A stretch of 64,000 nucleotides of DNA from assembly GCF_900104085.1 (NCBI RefSeq), contig NZ_FNLD01000003.1:555001-619000 (forward strand), written 5' to 3'. A model generated the notes under the pieces. That model searched no databases and had not been told where the DNA came from. It worked only from the letters and a program-made list of their open reading frames with translations. Position 1 is the first letter of the stretch, and the number at the start of each line of letters is the position of its first letter. The translations under genes and the position numbers were made by a program. This document shows positions 42,258 through 50,223 of this stretch, piece by piece. The stretch comes from Pseudoxanthomonas sp. CF125. GTDB taxonomy: Bacteria; Pseudomonadota; Gammaproteobacteria; Xanthomonadales; Xanthomonadaceae.

Positions 42258-43010
42258 TTGGCCATCGTCCATTTCCCGCTCAAGTTGGTAGAACGCCGCA
42301 TGCTGGCGCCCTCCGTCGGCCACTACGTATTCGTACGCGGCGACGGGCTTCCCTTGGATTTCATCCCGGGCCAGTTCATCCAGGTGCATTTCAGCTACGC
42401 CGATGGCACCGCCACCAAGCGCAGCTATTCGCTGGCCACCATCCACGACCATGCCCTGGGCGCCGGCGAAACCGTCGAAATCGCCGTCAGTTACGTGGCC
42501 GGCGGTGCGGCCACCGCGCTGTTCGAAGGGCTGGAGACCGGTGGCCAGATCGACGCCAGCGGCCCGTACGGGCGCTTCTGCCTGATGCCGGGCGACGCCA
42601 ACAGGCGCTATCTGTTCATCGGCACCGGCACCGGCGTCACCCCTTACCGCGCCATGCTGCCGCTGGTGGAAAAGCTGATCGCCGAGCGCGGCATCGAGGT
42701 GGTGCTGCTGTTCGGCGCGCGCACGCCCGAGGAATTGCTGTACGGCGAGGATTTCCGCGCCTTCGCCGACAAGCACCCGCAGTTCCGCTTCGTGCCCTGC
42801 TTCTCCCGCGAGCTGCCGGACAACCCCCACCCCGATGTGCGCCGCGGTTACGTGCAGCAATTCCTGGCCGAGTTCTCGCCCAACCCGCAAACCGACATCG
42901 CCTACCTGTGCGGCAATCCCAACATGGTGGATGCGTGCTTCGAATCGCTGAAGGCCGACGGACTGCCGATTCCGCAGATCCGGCGGGAGAAGTACGTTTC
43001 GTCGAAGTGA
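42258..43010 (+). CDS. fpr: Ferredoxin/flavodoxin-NADP+ reductase
   Basis: A 250-residue FAD protein moving electrons between NADPH and ferredoxin or flavodoxin. FAD-binding segment TKRSYSLATI (RxYS), NADP-binding IGTGTGVTPYRAML and CGNPNMVDACFESL. The C-terminus REKYVSSK is of the bacterial FPR type. No ATG begins the frame: TTG 42258 is the best start, since ATG 42300 would remove the first strand. The leader lacks an obvious ribosome site. Confidence 0.9.
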   Translation: MAIVHFPLKLVERRMLAPSVGHYVFVRGDGLPLDFIPGQFIQVHFSYADGTATKRSYSLATIHDHALGAGETVEIAVSYVAGGAATALFEGLETGGQIDASGPYGRFCLMPGDANRRYLFIGTGTGVTPYRAMLPLVEKLIAERGIEVVLLFGARTPEELLYGEDFRAFADKHPQFRFVPCFSRELPDNPHPDVRRGYVQQFLAEFSPNPQTDIAYLCGNPNMVDACFESLKADGLPIPQIRREKYVSSK

Positions 43011-43012
43011 CG

Positions 43013-43041
43013 CTTTTCCTTCTCCCGGTGGGAGAAGGAAA
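43013..43041 (+). terminator. Terminator-like hairpin after fpr
   Basis: TTTTCCTTCTCCC/GGGAGAAGGAAAA with a 3-base loop, symmetrical A and T tracts. The stem is the outer part of the CCTTCTCCC repeat family. Confidence 0.7.
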
Positions 43042-43128
43042 AACCCATGCCCTGCCTTTGGTCACATCCGCCGCCGCTCTCCGTCGTGACAACATAGGGT
43101 CTGGAAGAGACCGCTCACCGGAGACGCC

Positions 43129-44595
43129 ATGCGTCGAATACAGATTGCCGCCGCTGTTGCTCTGTTGGCCCTGGCCTGCGCCCCCGACGCGCAGGCGCGC
43201 AAGCTGGGCTCCCTGGAGTTCAAGACCTGCTCGCTGAGCACGCCGTTTTCCGACGAGGCGTTGCCCGCGCAGTGCGCTACGTTGCAGGTGCCGGAAAATC
43301 CGGCCAGCCCGGCGGGCCGCAAGATCGGCCTGAAGATCGCGTGGATACCCGCCGACAAGGACGATGCCGCCGAGCCGGATCCGGTCTTCATGCTCGCCGG
43401 CGGACCGGGCCAATCGGCGCTGGAAAGCTACCCGCAAACCGCCAATGCCTTCGCCGAGACCCGCAAGAAACGCCACATCATCTTGGTGGACCAGCGCGGC
43501 ACGGGTGGTTCCAATGCGCTGAGCTGCAAGGAGCCGTTCGATGAAACCGAACTGCCCACGCCGCAGGCTGCCACCGACTACACCAAGCGCTGCCTGGCCG
43601 CACTGTCCAAGCGCGCCGATCCGCGCTTCTACACCACCACCGAAGCGATCCAGGACCTGGACGCGGTGCGCAAGGCAATCGGCGCCGAGAAGATCAATCT
43701 GGTCGGCATCTCTTACGGCACGCGCGTGGCCCAGCAGTACGCGGCGAAGTATCCGGCCAGCACGCGCACGATCGTGCTGGACAGCGTGGCGCCCAATTCG
43801 CTGGTGCTGGGCAACGAGTTCGCGCGCAACCTGGAAGAGGCGCTGGATCTGCAGTTCGCACTCTGCGCCAAGACTTCAGCCTGTCTGCAACGCATGGGCG
43901 ACCCGCGCGCGAAGCTACGCGCACTGATGGCCAAGCTGGAATCCGATCCGCCCTTGGTGGCCTATCGCGACGGCATTACCGGCGAAAGCAAGCAGGAAAA
44001 ATTGACGCCCGCGCTGGTCGCGGGCTTGGTGCGCATGTACGCGTACATGCCGCTGGCCTCGTCGCTGCTGCCCTTGCAGTTGAACGAAGCGGCCAACGGA
44101 CGTTACGACGCGCTGATGGCGCTGTCGAAGATGCTGGGCGACCAGATGTCCGAAAGCATCACCATGGGCATGCAGCTTTCGGTGATCTGCAGCGAGGACG
44201 GCAGCGAACTAAAAGCCGACCCGGCCGACGAAGGCACTCTGCTCGGCAACGATCTCGCGGATTATCTGGTCGCCCAATGCGCGGTCTGGCCGAAAGGCAC
44301 GCGTCCGGCGGGTTTCCGTGCGCCGCTGAAGACCGCCGTGCCTGCCTTGCTGTTGTCCGGCGAGTTCGATCCGGTGACCCCGCCGCGCTACGGCGAGGCA
44401 GTGGTCAAGCCGCTTGCGAACGGACGCCATCTGGTGCTGCGCGGCCAGGGCCACAACGTGATCGGCGTCGGCTGCATGCCCAGGCTGATGGCTCAGTTCA
44501 TCGACAGCGCAGACGCCAGGAGGCTCGACGCCAAGTGTTTGGCCAAGTTGGCCTACACACCGCCCTTCACCGGCTTTTATGGATGGGAACCATGA
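43129..44595 (+). CDS. Exported S33-family alpha/beta-hydrolase (proline iminopeptidase/TAP-like)
   Basis: A 488-residue protein with a signal peptide (AAAVALLALACAPDAQA). An alpha/beta-hydrolase fold follows: oxyanion region AGGPGQSA, VDQRGTGGSN, nucleophile elbow GISYGT, then the acid in SGEFDPVTPP and the base in RGQGHNV. The C-terminal TAP-like region fits tripeptidyl-aminopeptidase-type periplasmic peptidases. Peptide substrates are likely. Confidence 0.9.
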   Translation: MRRIQIAAAVALLALACAPDAQARKLGSLEFKTCSLSTPFSDEALPAQCATLQVPENPASPAGRKIGLKIAWIPADKDDAAEPDPVFMLAGGPGQSALESYPQTANAFAETRKKRHIILVDQRGTGGSNALSCKEPFDETELPTPQAATDYTKRCLAALSKRADPRFYTTTEAIQDLDAVRKAIGAEKINLVGISYGTRVAQQYAAKYPASTRTIVLDSVAPNSLVLGNEFARNLEEALDLQFALCAKTSACLQRMGDPRAKLRALMAKLESDPPLVAYRDGITGESKQEKLTPALVAGLVRMYAYMPLASSLLPLQLNEAANGRYDALMALSKMLGDQMSESITMGMQLSVICSEDGSELKADPADEGTLLGNDLADYLVAQCAVWPKGTRPAGFRAPLKTAVPALLLSGEFDPVTPPRYGEAVVKPLANGRHLVLRGQGHNVIGVGCMPRLMAQFIDSADARRLDAKCLAKLAYTPPFTGFYGWEP

Positions 44596-44600
44596 GTGCC

Positions 44601-44742
44601 GGGAATGGGGATTCGGGATTGGGGATTGGGGATTCGGAACGGCAAAAACGGAGGACATCTTTCATGGTGGTTGCATCGCATGCGGCAAGGATCGGGGCTT
44701 TTCCCCAATCCCAAATCCCCAATCCCGAATCCCCATTCCCGG
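44601..44742. repeat. Inverted repeat GGGAATGGGGATTCGGGATT...AATCCCGAATCCCCATTCCC
   Basis: G-rich arm 44601-44637 and C-rich arm about 44702-44741 enclose about 63 unrelated bases. Arms contain tandem GGGGATTGGG/GGGATTCGG units. It sits between the S33 peptidase and natA-like genes. Confidence 0.82.
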
Positions 44743-44749
44743 TGTCGCC

Positions 44750-45496
44750 ATGATCCAAGTACAGGCGCTGCATAAGTCCTTCACCGCCGCCAAGACGGTG
44801 GTCAAAGCCGTTGACGGCGTGAGTTTCGAAGCGCGCGATGGCGAGATCACCGGTCTTCTGGGTCCCAACGGCGCCGGCAAGACCACCACCTTGCGCATGC
44901 TGTACACGCTGATGAAGCCCGACAGCGGGCGCGTGCTGGTGGACGGCCACGACACGGCCAGCGAAGCCGAAGCGGTAAGACGCGCGCTGGGCGTGTTGCC
45001 GGATGCGCGCGGCGTATACAAGCGCCTGACCGCACGCGAGAACATCGCCTATTTCGGCGAATTGCACGGCCTGGATGCGGCCACCATCGCCACGCGAACC
45101 GACAGTCTGGTGCGCGCGCTGAACATGCAGGACTTCATTGATCGTCGCACTGAAGGATTTTCGCAAGGCCAGCGCACCAAGACCGCGATCGCACGCGCGC
45201 TTGTCCACGATCCGGGCAACGTGATCCTGGACGAGCCCACCAACGGCCTGGACGTGATGACCACGCGCGGCCTGCGCGAATTTCTCAAGCAATTGCGCGC
45301 CGAAGGGCGCTGCGTGGTCTTCTCCAGCCACATCATGCAAGAGGTCGCTGCGCTGTGCGACCGCATCGTGATCATCGCGCGCGGCCAGGTGGTGGCCTCG
45401 GGCACCGCCGACGAACTGCGCGCGTTGACCGGCGAAGAGAACCTGGAAGACGCGTTCGTGAAAGCCATCGGCTCGGAAGAAGGACTGCTCGCATGA
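44750..45496 (+). CDS. natA: ABC transporter ATPase, NatA-like
   Basis: A 248-residue ATPase: Walker A LLGPNGAGKTTTLRM, signature FSQGQRTKTAIARAL (SQGQ variant), Walker B VILDEPTNGLDV and H-loop SSHIMQEV. Sequence type is the sodium-extrusion NatA group. Its TGA overlaps the permease start in ATGA, so the two are coupled. ATG 44750 excludes an upstream extension that is translated repeat. Confidence 0.93.
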   Translation: MIQVQALHKSFTAAKTVVKAVDGVSFEARDGEITGLLGPNGAGKTTTLRMLYTLMKPDSGRVLVDGHDTASEAEAVRRALGVLPDARGVYKRLTARENIAYFGELHGLDAATIATRTDSLVRALNMQDFIDRRTEGFSQGQRTKTAIARALVHDPGNVILDEPTNGLDVMTTRGLREFLKQLRAEGRCVVFSSHIMQEVAALCDRIVIIARGQVVASGTADELRALTGEENLEDAFVKAIGSEEGLLA

Positions 45497-46674
45497 AATC
45501 TTTCCGTGCCTTGATGACCGTGATGCGCAAGGAATTGCGCGACCTGTTCCGCGACCGCCGCACCTTGCTGCTGGCCCTGGGGCTCAGCCCGTTGCTCACT
45601 CCCCTGCTGATCATCGGCCTGGGCACACTGGGCGAAAGCCGCGCCCGTAGCCAGATCGAAAAACCGTTAGAACTGCCTGTGGTCGGCCGCGAACATGCGC
45701 CCAACCTGATCGCCTGGCTGGAGGGCCAGAACGTGACGATCAAGGCGCCGCCGAAAGACATCAATGCGGCCATCGCAAGCCAGGAAGAAGACGTGGTCCT
45801 GCGGATCGGTCCCGAATTTCCGGAGCAATGGCGCAAAAGCCTGCCGGCACCGCTGGAGATCATCCAGGACAGCACCCGCCAGGATGCCGAAATCCCGGTG
45901 CGTCGCCTGCAAGGATTGTTGTCCGCCTATGGCGGACAAGCCGGTTCGCTGCGCCTGCTCGCACGCGGCGTCAGCCCCGGCGCGGCCAGCGCCATCCAGA
46001 TACGGAAAACCGACCTGGCCACGCCCGAAGCGCAACGCGGGCGCGTGCTGTCCTTCATCCTTCCCTATTTCCTGATCATCAGCGCCTTCCTGGGCGGCGT
46101 TTCCCTGATCCTGGATGCGACCGCCGGCGAGCGCGAGCGCCAATCGCTGGAGCCCTTGCTGGCCACGCCCGCGCCGCGCGGCGCCATCGTCAGCGGCAAG
46201 ATCGCGGCGGCGTGCGTGATCGCCTTGATTTCGCTGTTGCTCACCCTGCTCGCGTTCAAGCTGGGGGCGCTGCTGTCGCCATCGGTCGGCCGGCAGATGG
46301 AAGTCAGCTTCATGGCCATCGGCAAGCTGCTGCTGATCCTGATGCCGATGGTGTTCATCGGCACCACCCTGCTGACCTACCTGGCCGCCGCGGCCAAGAG
46401 CATGAAGGAAGCGCAGAGCCACATGACCTGGCTGATGCTGCTGCCGATGCTGCCGACCATCGTGCTGATGGTGAACCCGGTGAAGACCCAGCTCTGGCAG
46501 TTCGCGGTGCCTTTCCTGGCTCAGAACCAGCTGATCCTGAAAGTGGTGCGCGGCGAAGTCATCACCGCGCAGCAATGGGCGGTCTACCTGGCAACGGGTT
46601 TCGGCTTGGCGGCGATCCTGTGGTTCGCGGCGACGCGTCGTTACCAGCAGGAGCGTTTGGCCATCTCGGGTTGA
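45493..46674 (+). CDS. natB: ABC-2 permease, NatB-like
   Basis: A 393-residue membrane protein. One N-terminal hydrophobic helix (LLLALGLSPLLTPLLIIGLG) is followed by a large extracytoplasmic domain (about 45-195) and then five or six membrane helices (LSFILPYFLIISAFLGGVSL onward). The segment LDATAGERERQSLEPLLATP is the NatB/ABC-2 signature. It pairs with the preceding ATPase; Na+ or peptide export is possible. Confidence 0.92.
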   Translation: MKSFRALMTVMRKELRDLFRDRRTLLLALGLSPLLTPLLIIGLGTLGESRARSQIEKPLELPVVGREHAPNLIAWLEGQNVTIKAPPKDINAAIASQEEDVVLRIGPEFPEQWRKSLPAPLEIIQDSTRQDAEIPVRRLQGLLSAYGGQAGSLRLLARGVSPGAASAIQIRKTDLATPEAQRGRVLSFILPYFLIISAFLGGVSLILDATAGERERQSLEPLLATPAPRGAIVSGKIAAACVIALISLLLTLLAFKLGALLSPSVGRQMEVSFMAIGKLLLILMPMVFIGTTLLTYLAAAAKSMKEAQSHMTWLMLLPMLPTIVLMVNPVKTQLWQFAVPFLAQNQLILKVVRGEVITAQQWAVYLATGFGLAAILWFAATRRYQQERLAISG

Positions 46675-46694
46675 GCCCACTCCAACAAAAGCAA

Positions 46695-46775
46695 CCCGAG
46701 GGATTGCGCGGCGGTCAATTCAAACGCCACCGCGCCACCGTCAACGAAGACGGAACCGTTCGAACCTTGGACTAG
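46695..46775 (+). pseudogene. Possible remnant of a larger protein's C-terminus
   Basis: After the natB stop, the frame ending at TAG 46773-46775 encodes EGLRGGQFKRHRATVNEDGT and then VRTLD. It looks like the natural end of a protein (charged, beta-turn rich) rather than random high-GC sequence. Upstream the frame merely continues as the antiframe of natB. The next gene starts 2 bases after the stop. It could be the leftover tail of a toxin or cell-surface protein; this is inference. Confidence 0.35.
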
Positions 46776-46777
46776 CC

Positions 46778-47104
46778 GTGCTGGACATTTACTACACAGA
46801 TCCATCCACCACCGATATGCCCGACGATCCCAGCGGCCTTGAACTGGCGGGCTCCATCGATCTCGATGCCCACCGCTCGCTGGCGTTTTTGTTCGACAAG
46901 GGCAGCCTGGCCGGCGCAGGTCTCAGATACTTCGAGGATTCCTTTCTGCAGCCTGCCCAGGTCGCCACGCTCATGAAGATATTCACGGCCAACGTGAGCG
47001 AACTCGGCGGCAACCGCGAGGCGCTGGAGGCGTTTGAGGCGATGCGCAGCCTCTTCGAGGCGGCATTGGTCAGGGGTGCAGGCCTGGCTGCCTTCTGCGA
47101 CTGA
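46778..47104 (+). CDS. Small acidic protein, unknown (possible orphan immunity protein)
   Basis: A 108-residue acidic protein beginning at GTG 46778, two bases after a TAG that closes a short coding-like remnant. It reads LDIYYTDPSTTDMPDDPSG, then a helix-rich part with LQPAQVATLMKIFTANVSEL and REALEAFEAMRSLFEAA. No signal peptide, no membrane segment, no recognised family. Size, acidity and position directly behind a protein tail resemble immunity genes of contact toxins. Confidence 0.6.
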   Translation: MLDIYYTDPSTTDMPDDPSGLELAGSIDLDAHRSLAFLFDKGSLAGAGLRYFEDSFLQPAQVATLMKIFTANVSELGGNREALEAFEAMRSLFEAALVRGAGLAAFCD

Positions 47105-47166
47105 GCTTGCGTCGAAAAGGAAATGGACCGCCTGGATGGTTTCCCTGAAGAAAAGAAAGGAAACAA

Positions 47167-47352
47167 CCGTCATCCCGGCGAATGCCGGGACCCAACTTCC
47201 AGTTGATGCAATGTCGGAACGTGCGCCGTGAGAAATTGACCGGCACGTACGTTGTTCATGCGTAATGACAGGGCGTGCACAGATCATTTCCCACCGCTGA
47301 CCAACCACTTCAATCGCTGTTAGTTGGGTCCCGGCATTCGCCGGGATGACGG
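47167..47352. repeat. MITE-like element with perfect 31-bp terminal inverted repeats
   Basis: Arms 47167-47197 and 47322-47352 (CCGTCATCCCGGCGAATGCC..., perfect complements) flank 124 bases of less GC-rich sequence. The ends resemble the CGTCATCCC elements at 8094, 12298 and 13358, but this is the longest copy. Confidence 0.8.
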
Positions 47353-47436
47353 TCTTTAATTTTAGAACCGGCCTTCTTCATTTCCAGCCCGTACCCGGCA
47401 TCGCGCTTCGTGCGATTTCTGTACAGAACTTCCGGC

Positions 47437-47468
47437 TAAAACAAGAAGGCCGGCTTGCGCCGGCCTTC
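47437..47468 (-). terminator. Rho-independent terminator of the TonB-domain lipoprotein gene
   Basis: On the minus strand GAAGGCCGGC/GCCGGCCTTC with a GCAA loop and then TTGTTTT. Confidence 0.9.
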
Positions 47469-47489
47469 CGTCAACGATTGCTTTGCAAT

Positions 47490-48494
47490 TCAACCCGGAT
47501 TGAACGCCAGCGTGCGGCGCGTGGTGGTCGGCGCGTCGATGGGTTCGAACTTCCAGCGGCGTACCGCATTCAAGGCTTCGCGATCGAACACGCGCGGCGG
47601 CGTGGCGCGCACCACGCGCGCATTGGTCACCGAACCGTCGGTGCCGATGGTGATCTCCACCAGCACTTCACCGGCGGTGCCGGCGCGCAGCGCTTCGGGC
47701 GGGTACCGCGGCGAGGGCGAACTGACCACCTTCAGCGACGTGCTGGCGGCCGGCCGTGCAGCCGCGGGCGCCGCCGTTGCGGTCGAGGCCGGGGTGGTAG
47801 TGCGGGCGGCGGCTTCGCGCTGGGCCGCTTCACGCTGGGCGGCGGCAACACGCTCGGCTTCCGCCGCACGCGCTGCGTCCTGCTGTTGCTGCGTCGCCAG
47901 GGCGGCGGCGGCGGCCCGCTGCTGTTCGGCCTGTTGCGCCAGACGCTGCTCTTCCAGCGCCTTGGTCTCGGCAGCGGTGACTTCCTTGGTCTTCTCGGTC
48001 TCGGCGCGCGCTGCGACCGCCAGCTGCGCATTGGCAATGGTCTGCTTCAGGCGCGGCAGGGCCGGGGCTTTGGGATCGGCTTTTTCGAGCAGCGCAGAAA
48101 GGCGCTGCGCCTCGAGGAAGTCCTCGCGGCCGATGCTTTGTTCGGTAGCGATCAGCGTATAGGGCATCAGATCGGTCAATGCGCTGGTCACGGCCGGGTC
48201 ACTGGGCAATTTGTCGCGCAGCGCCAGGTAGTACTCCATGGCGTTGTCCCCGCCCGGGGCGTAGATACGGTTCTCGCTCAGCGCCTTGGTGGCGGCTTCG
48301 CGCAGCTGCTCGGCGCTCATCGCCTGAACCTGCGCCGAAACGGCCGGTGCGGGTGGAGCGGCGGCCGGCGCGGCGGCCGGTGCTGCGGTGGTCGCTTCCG
48401 TGCCGGCTTGCTCGTCCTTGGAACAGGCGGCAAGGGCGACCATCAGCGACAGTGCGACCCAGCGCGACCTCTTTGAAATCGTGGCAACAGACAT
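47490..48494 (-). CDS. Lipoprotein with coiled coil and C-terminal TonB domain
   Basis: A 334-residue protein with a lipobox (LMVALAAC, Cys about residue 24). A Pro/Ala linker, a helical region with TPR-like character (about 60-140) and a long Ala/Gln/Glu/Arg coiled coil (about 145-215, TolA-like) follow. The C-terminal TonB domain (about 250-334) has SPRYPPEALRAGTAGEVLVE and ALNAVRRWKFEP. A lipid anchor instead of the usual transmembrane helix is unusual for an energy transducer. ATG 48494 was chosen because it starts the signal sequence. Confidence 0.87.
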   Translation of the reverse strand: MSVATISKRSRWVALSLMVALAACSKDEQAGTEATTAAPAAAPAAAPPAPAVSAQVQAMSAEQLREAATKALSENRIYAPGGDNAMEYYLALRDKLPSDPAVTSALTDLMPYTLIATEQSIGREDFLEAQRLSALLEKADPKAPALPRLKQTIANAQLAVAARAETEKTKEVTAAETKALEEQRLAQQAEQQRAAAAALATQQQQDAARAAEAERVAAAQREAAQREAAARTTTPASTATAAPAAARPAASTSLKVVSSPSPRYPPEALRAGTAGEVLVEITIGTDGSVTNARVVRATPPRVFDREALNAVRRWKFEPIDAPTTTRRTLAFNPG

Positions 48495-48576
48495 TCGTTT
48501 ACTCCCCAAGACAAACAATCGAAAAAAACCCCTTACCAGCCAAGCATGAAGCATGCCATCGCATTCGTCGGCTTGC

Positions 48577-49926
48577 TCACTTGCCGATGCAGAAAGTCGA
48601 GAAAATGCGGCCCAGCATGTCATCCGGCGAAATCCTCCCGGTGATTTCGCCCAAGGCTTCGTGGGACAGCCTTAATTCTTCGGCGGCCAGCTCCAGCCTT
48701 TCGTGATCCAGTTCACGCTTTGCCGTATCCGCATGTTCCTGCGCCCTGCGCAGCGCGTCTACATGGCGGGCGCGCGCAGAGAACTCGCCGGCGCCGGCTT
48801 GCTGGGTGTTTCCCATGGCCAGCGAGCGCAAACGGGCATGCAGCGTTTCCAGACCCCGACCGTCCTTGGCCGAGACATGCACCGTGGTCTCGTTGTCCGT
48901 GGGCGGCGCAGCCAGCAGATCGCTTTTGTTGTGGATCAGCAGGCGCAGCGGCACTGTCGCCAGCACGCCTTCCACCGCCGCCAGCCCGGCGGCGGGGTCG
49001 CGCGCATCCAGCACCACCAGGGCCAGGTCGGCGGTTTCCAGTTCGGCCCGGGCGCGGCGCATGCCCTCGCGTTCGATGGCATCGCCCCCCTCGCGCAAGC
49101 CCGCGGTGTCCACCAGCGTCAGTTCCAGACCATCCAGGCGCATGGTTTCGCGCAGGACATCGCGGGTGGTGCCGGGAATGTCGGTGACGATGGCGCGGTC
49201 GCCGCCGGCCAGCGCATTGAGCAACGAGCTCTTGCCGGCGTTGGGCGGACCCACGATCACCGCATGCAGGCCGTCGCGCAGTTTGCGGCCGCGTTCGGCG
49301 TCGGCCAGCAGGTGCGACAGGTCGGCCTGCGTGGCCGCGAGCTTTTCGCGCACCGCCGGGCCACCCAGCGTGTCGATGGACTCGTCGGCGAAGTCGATGG
49401 CCGCCTCCACATGCACGCGCAAGGCCGAGAAACTGTCGGCGATGGCCTCCACGCGTTGCGAGAACACGCCCTCCAGCGCGCGCCGTGCAGCGCGCGCAGC
49501 GCGCGTGTCGGAAGCGGCGATCAGGTCGGCGATGGCTTCAGCCTGGGCCAGATCGAGTCGGTCGTTGAGAAAAGCGCGCTCGCTGAATTCGCCCGGGCGC
49601 GCATGTCGGGCGCCCAGCGAACAGGCGCGCATCACCAGTTGCTGCAGCACTACCGGACTGCCGTGGGCCTGCAGCTCGACCACGTCTTCGCCAGTGAAGC
49701 TGTTGGGCGCGGGAAAGGACAGCGCCAGGCCGTCATCGATGATTTCGCCGTCGTGTTCGGAAAAACGCACATGATGCGCGTGGCGCGGCTGCAGGCTTCG
49801 TCCGCAGATGTTTTCGGCGATCGCAAGCGAGTGTGGCCCCGACAGGCGCACGATGCCGACGCCGCCCGCGCCCGGCGCGGTGGCGACAGCGACGATGGTG
49901 TCGGTGCTGTGGTTGGCGTTGTTCAT
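48577..49926 (-). CDS. mnmE: tRNA modification GTPase MnmE
   Basis: With MnmG it adds the carboxymethylaminomethyl group at wobble U34 of tRNAs (449 residues, normal). An N-terminal folate-binding domain ([23 protein letters not shown], span 7-29) precedes a helical domain with inserted G domain. The latter has [29 protein letters not shown] and NKSD. The C-terminus ends FCIGK, the conserved C-x-G-K catalytic end. Confidence 0.97.
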   Translation of the reverse strand: MNNANHSTDTIVAVATAPGAGGVGIVRLSGPHSLAIAENICGRSLQPRHAHHVRFSEHDGEIIDDGLALSFPAPNSFTGEDVVELQAHGSPVVLQQLVMRACSLGARHARPGEFSERAFLNDRLDLAQAEAIADLIAASDTRAARAARRALEGVFSQRVEAIADSFSALRVHVEAAIDFADESIDTLGGPAVREKLAATQADLSHLLADAERGRKLRDGLHAVIVGPPNAGKSSLLNALAGGDRAIVTDIPGTTRDVLRETMRLDGLELTLVDTAGLREGGDAIEREGMRRARAELETADLALVVLDARDPAAGLAAVEGVLATVPLRLLIHNKSDLLAAPPTDNETTVHVSAKDGRGLETLHARLRSLAMGNTQQAGAGEFSARARHVDALRRAQEHADTAKRELDHERLELAAEELRLSHEALGEITGRISPDDMLGRIFSTFCIGK

Positions 49927-50041
49927 CGGCCTGCGGAATTCATGGAGCGGAGTCTTGCATATTCTCGAATCAAATCCGGTTCAACCAACGCTTTCGCGGC
50001 GAAGCTTCCAAGAATCCCGTTGGCCCTGATTTCCAGGAGTC

Positions 50042-50147
50042 CCGTTCGTGGTGAGCCTGTCGAACCATGCTTTTCGAGTGAAAACCAAGCGCTGGCTTTC
50101 GACTGGTTACCGCCAGGAGCGTGGTTCGACAGGCTCACCACGAACGG
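50042..50147. repeat. Inverted repeat CCGTTCGTGGTGAGCCTGTCGAACCA
   Basis: Perfect 26-bp arms (CCGTTCGTGGTGAGCCTGTC... and complement) separated by about 54 bases. The TTCGTGGTGAGCCTGTCGAA unit is a frequent extragenic repeat motif in several proteobacteria. Confidence 0.85.
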
Positions 50148-50162
50148 ATGCGTGGAGTGGGA

Positions 50163-50200
50163 TTCTCAAAAACAGGAAACCCGCCTTCCGGCGGGTTTCC
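50163..50200 (-). terminator. Rho-independent terminator of yidC
   Basis: On the minus strand GGAAACCCGCC/GGCGGGTTTCC with a GGAA loop, followed by TGTTTTTG. Confidence 0.9.
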
Positions 50201-50223
50201 CATGTTGTTGCCGATGCGGTCGT

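Larger units (their letters stand above)
47105..47489. other. 385-bp gap holding a long inverted repeat and a terminator
   Basis: Contains the 31-bp inverted repeat pair at 47167-47352 and the terminator of the TonB-domain lipoprotein gene at 47437-47468. No coding region was found. Confidence 0.7.
49927..50223. other. 297-bp gap between mnmE and yidC: repeat and terminator
   Basis: Holds the inverted repeat 50042-50147 and the yidC terminator at about 50163-50200. The stretch next to mnmE (49927-50040) contains CCAAGAATCCCGTTGGCCC-type sequence and presumably the mnmE promoter on the minus strand. Confidence 0.65.
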
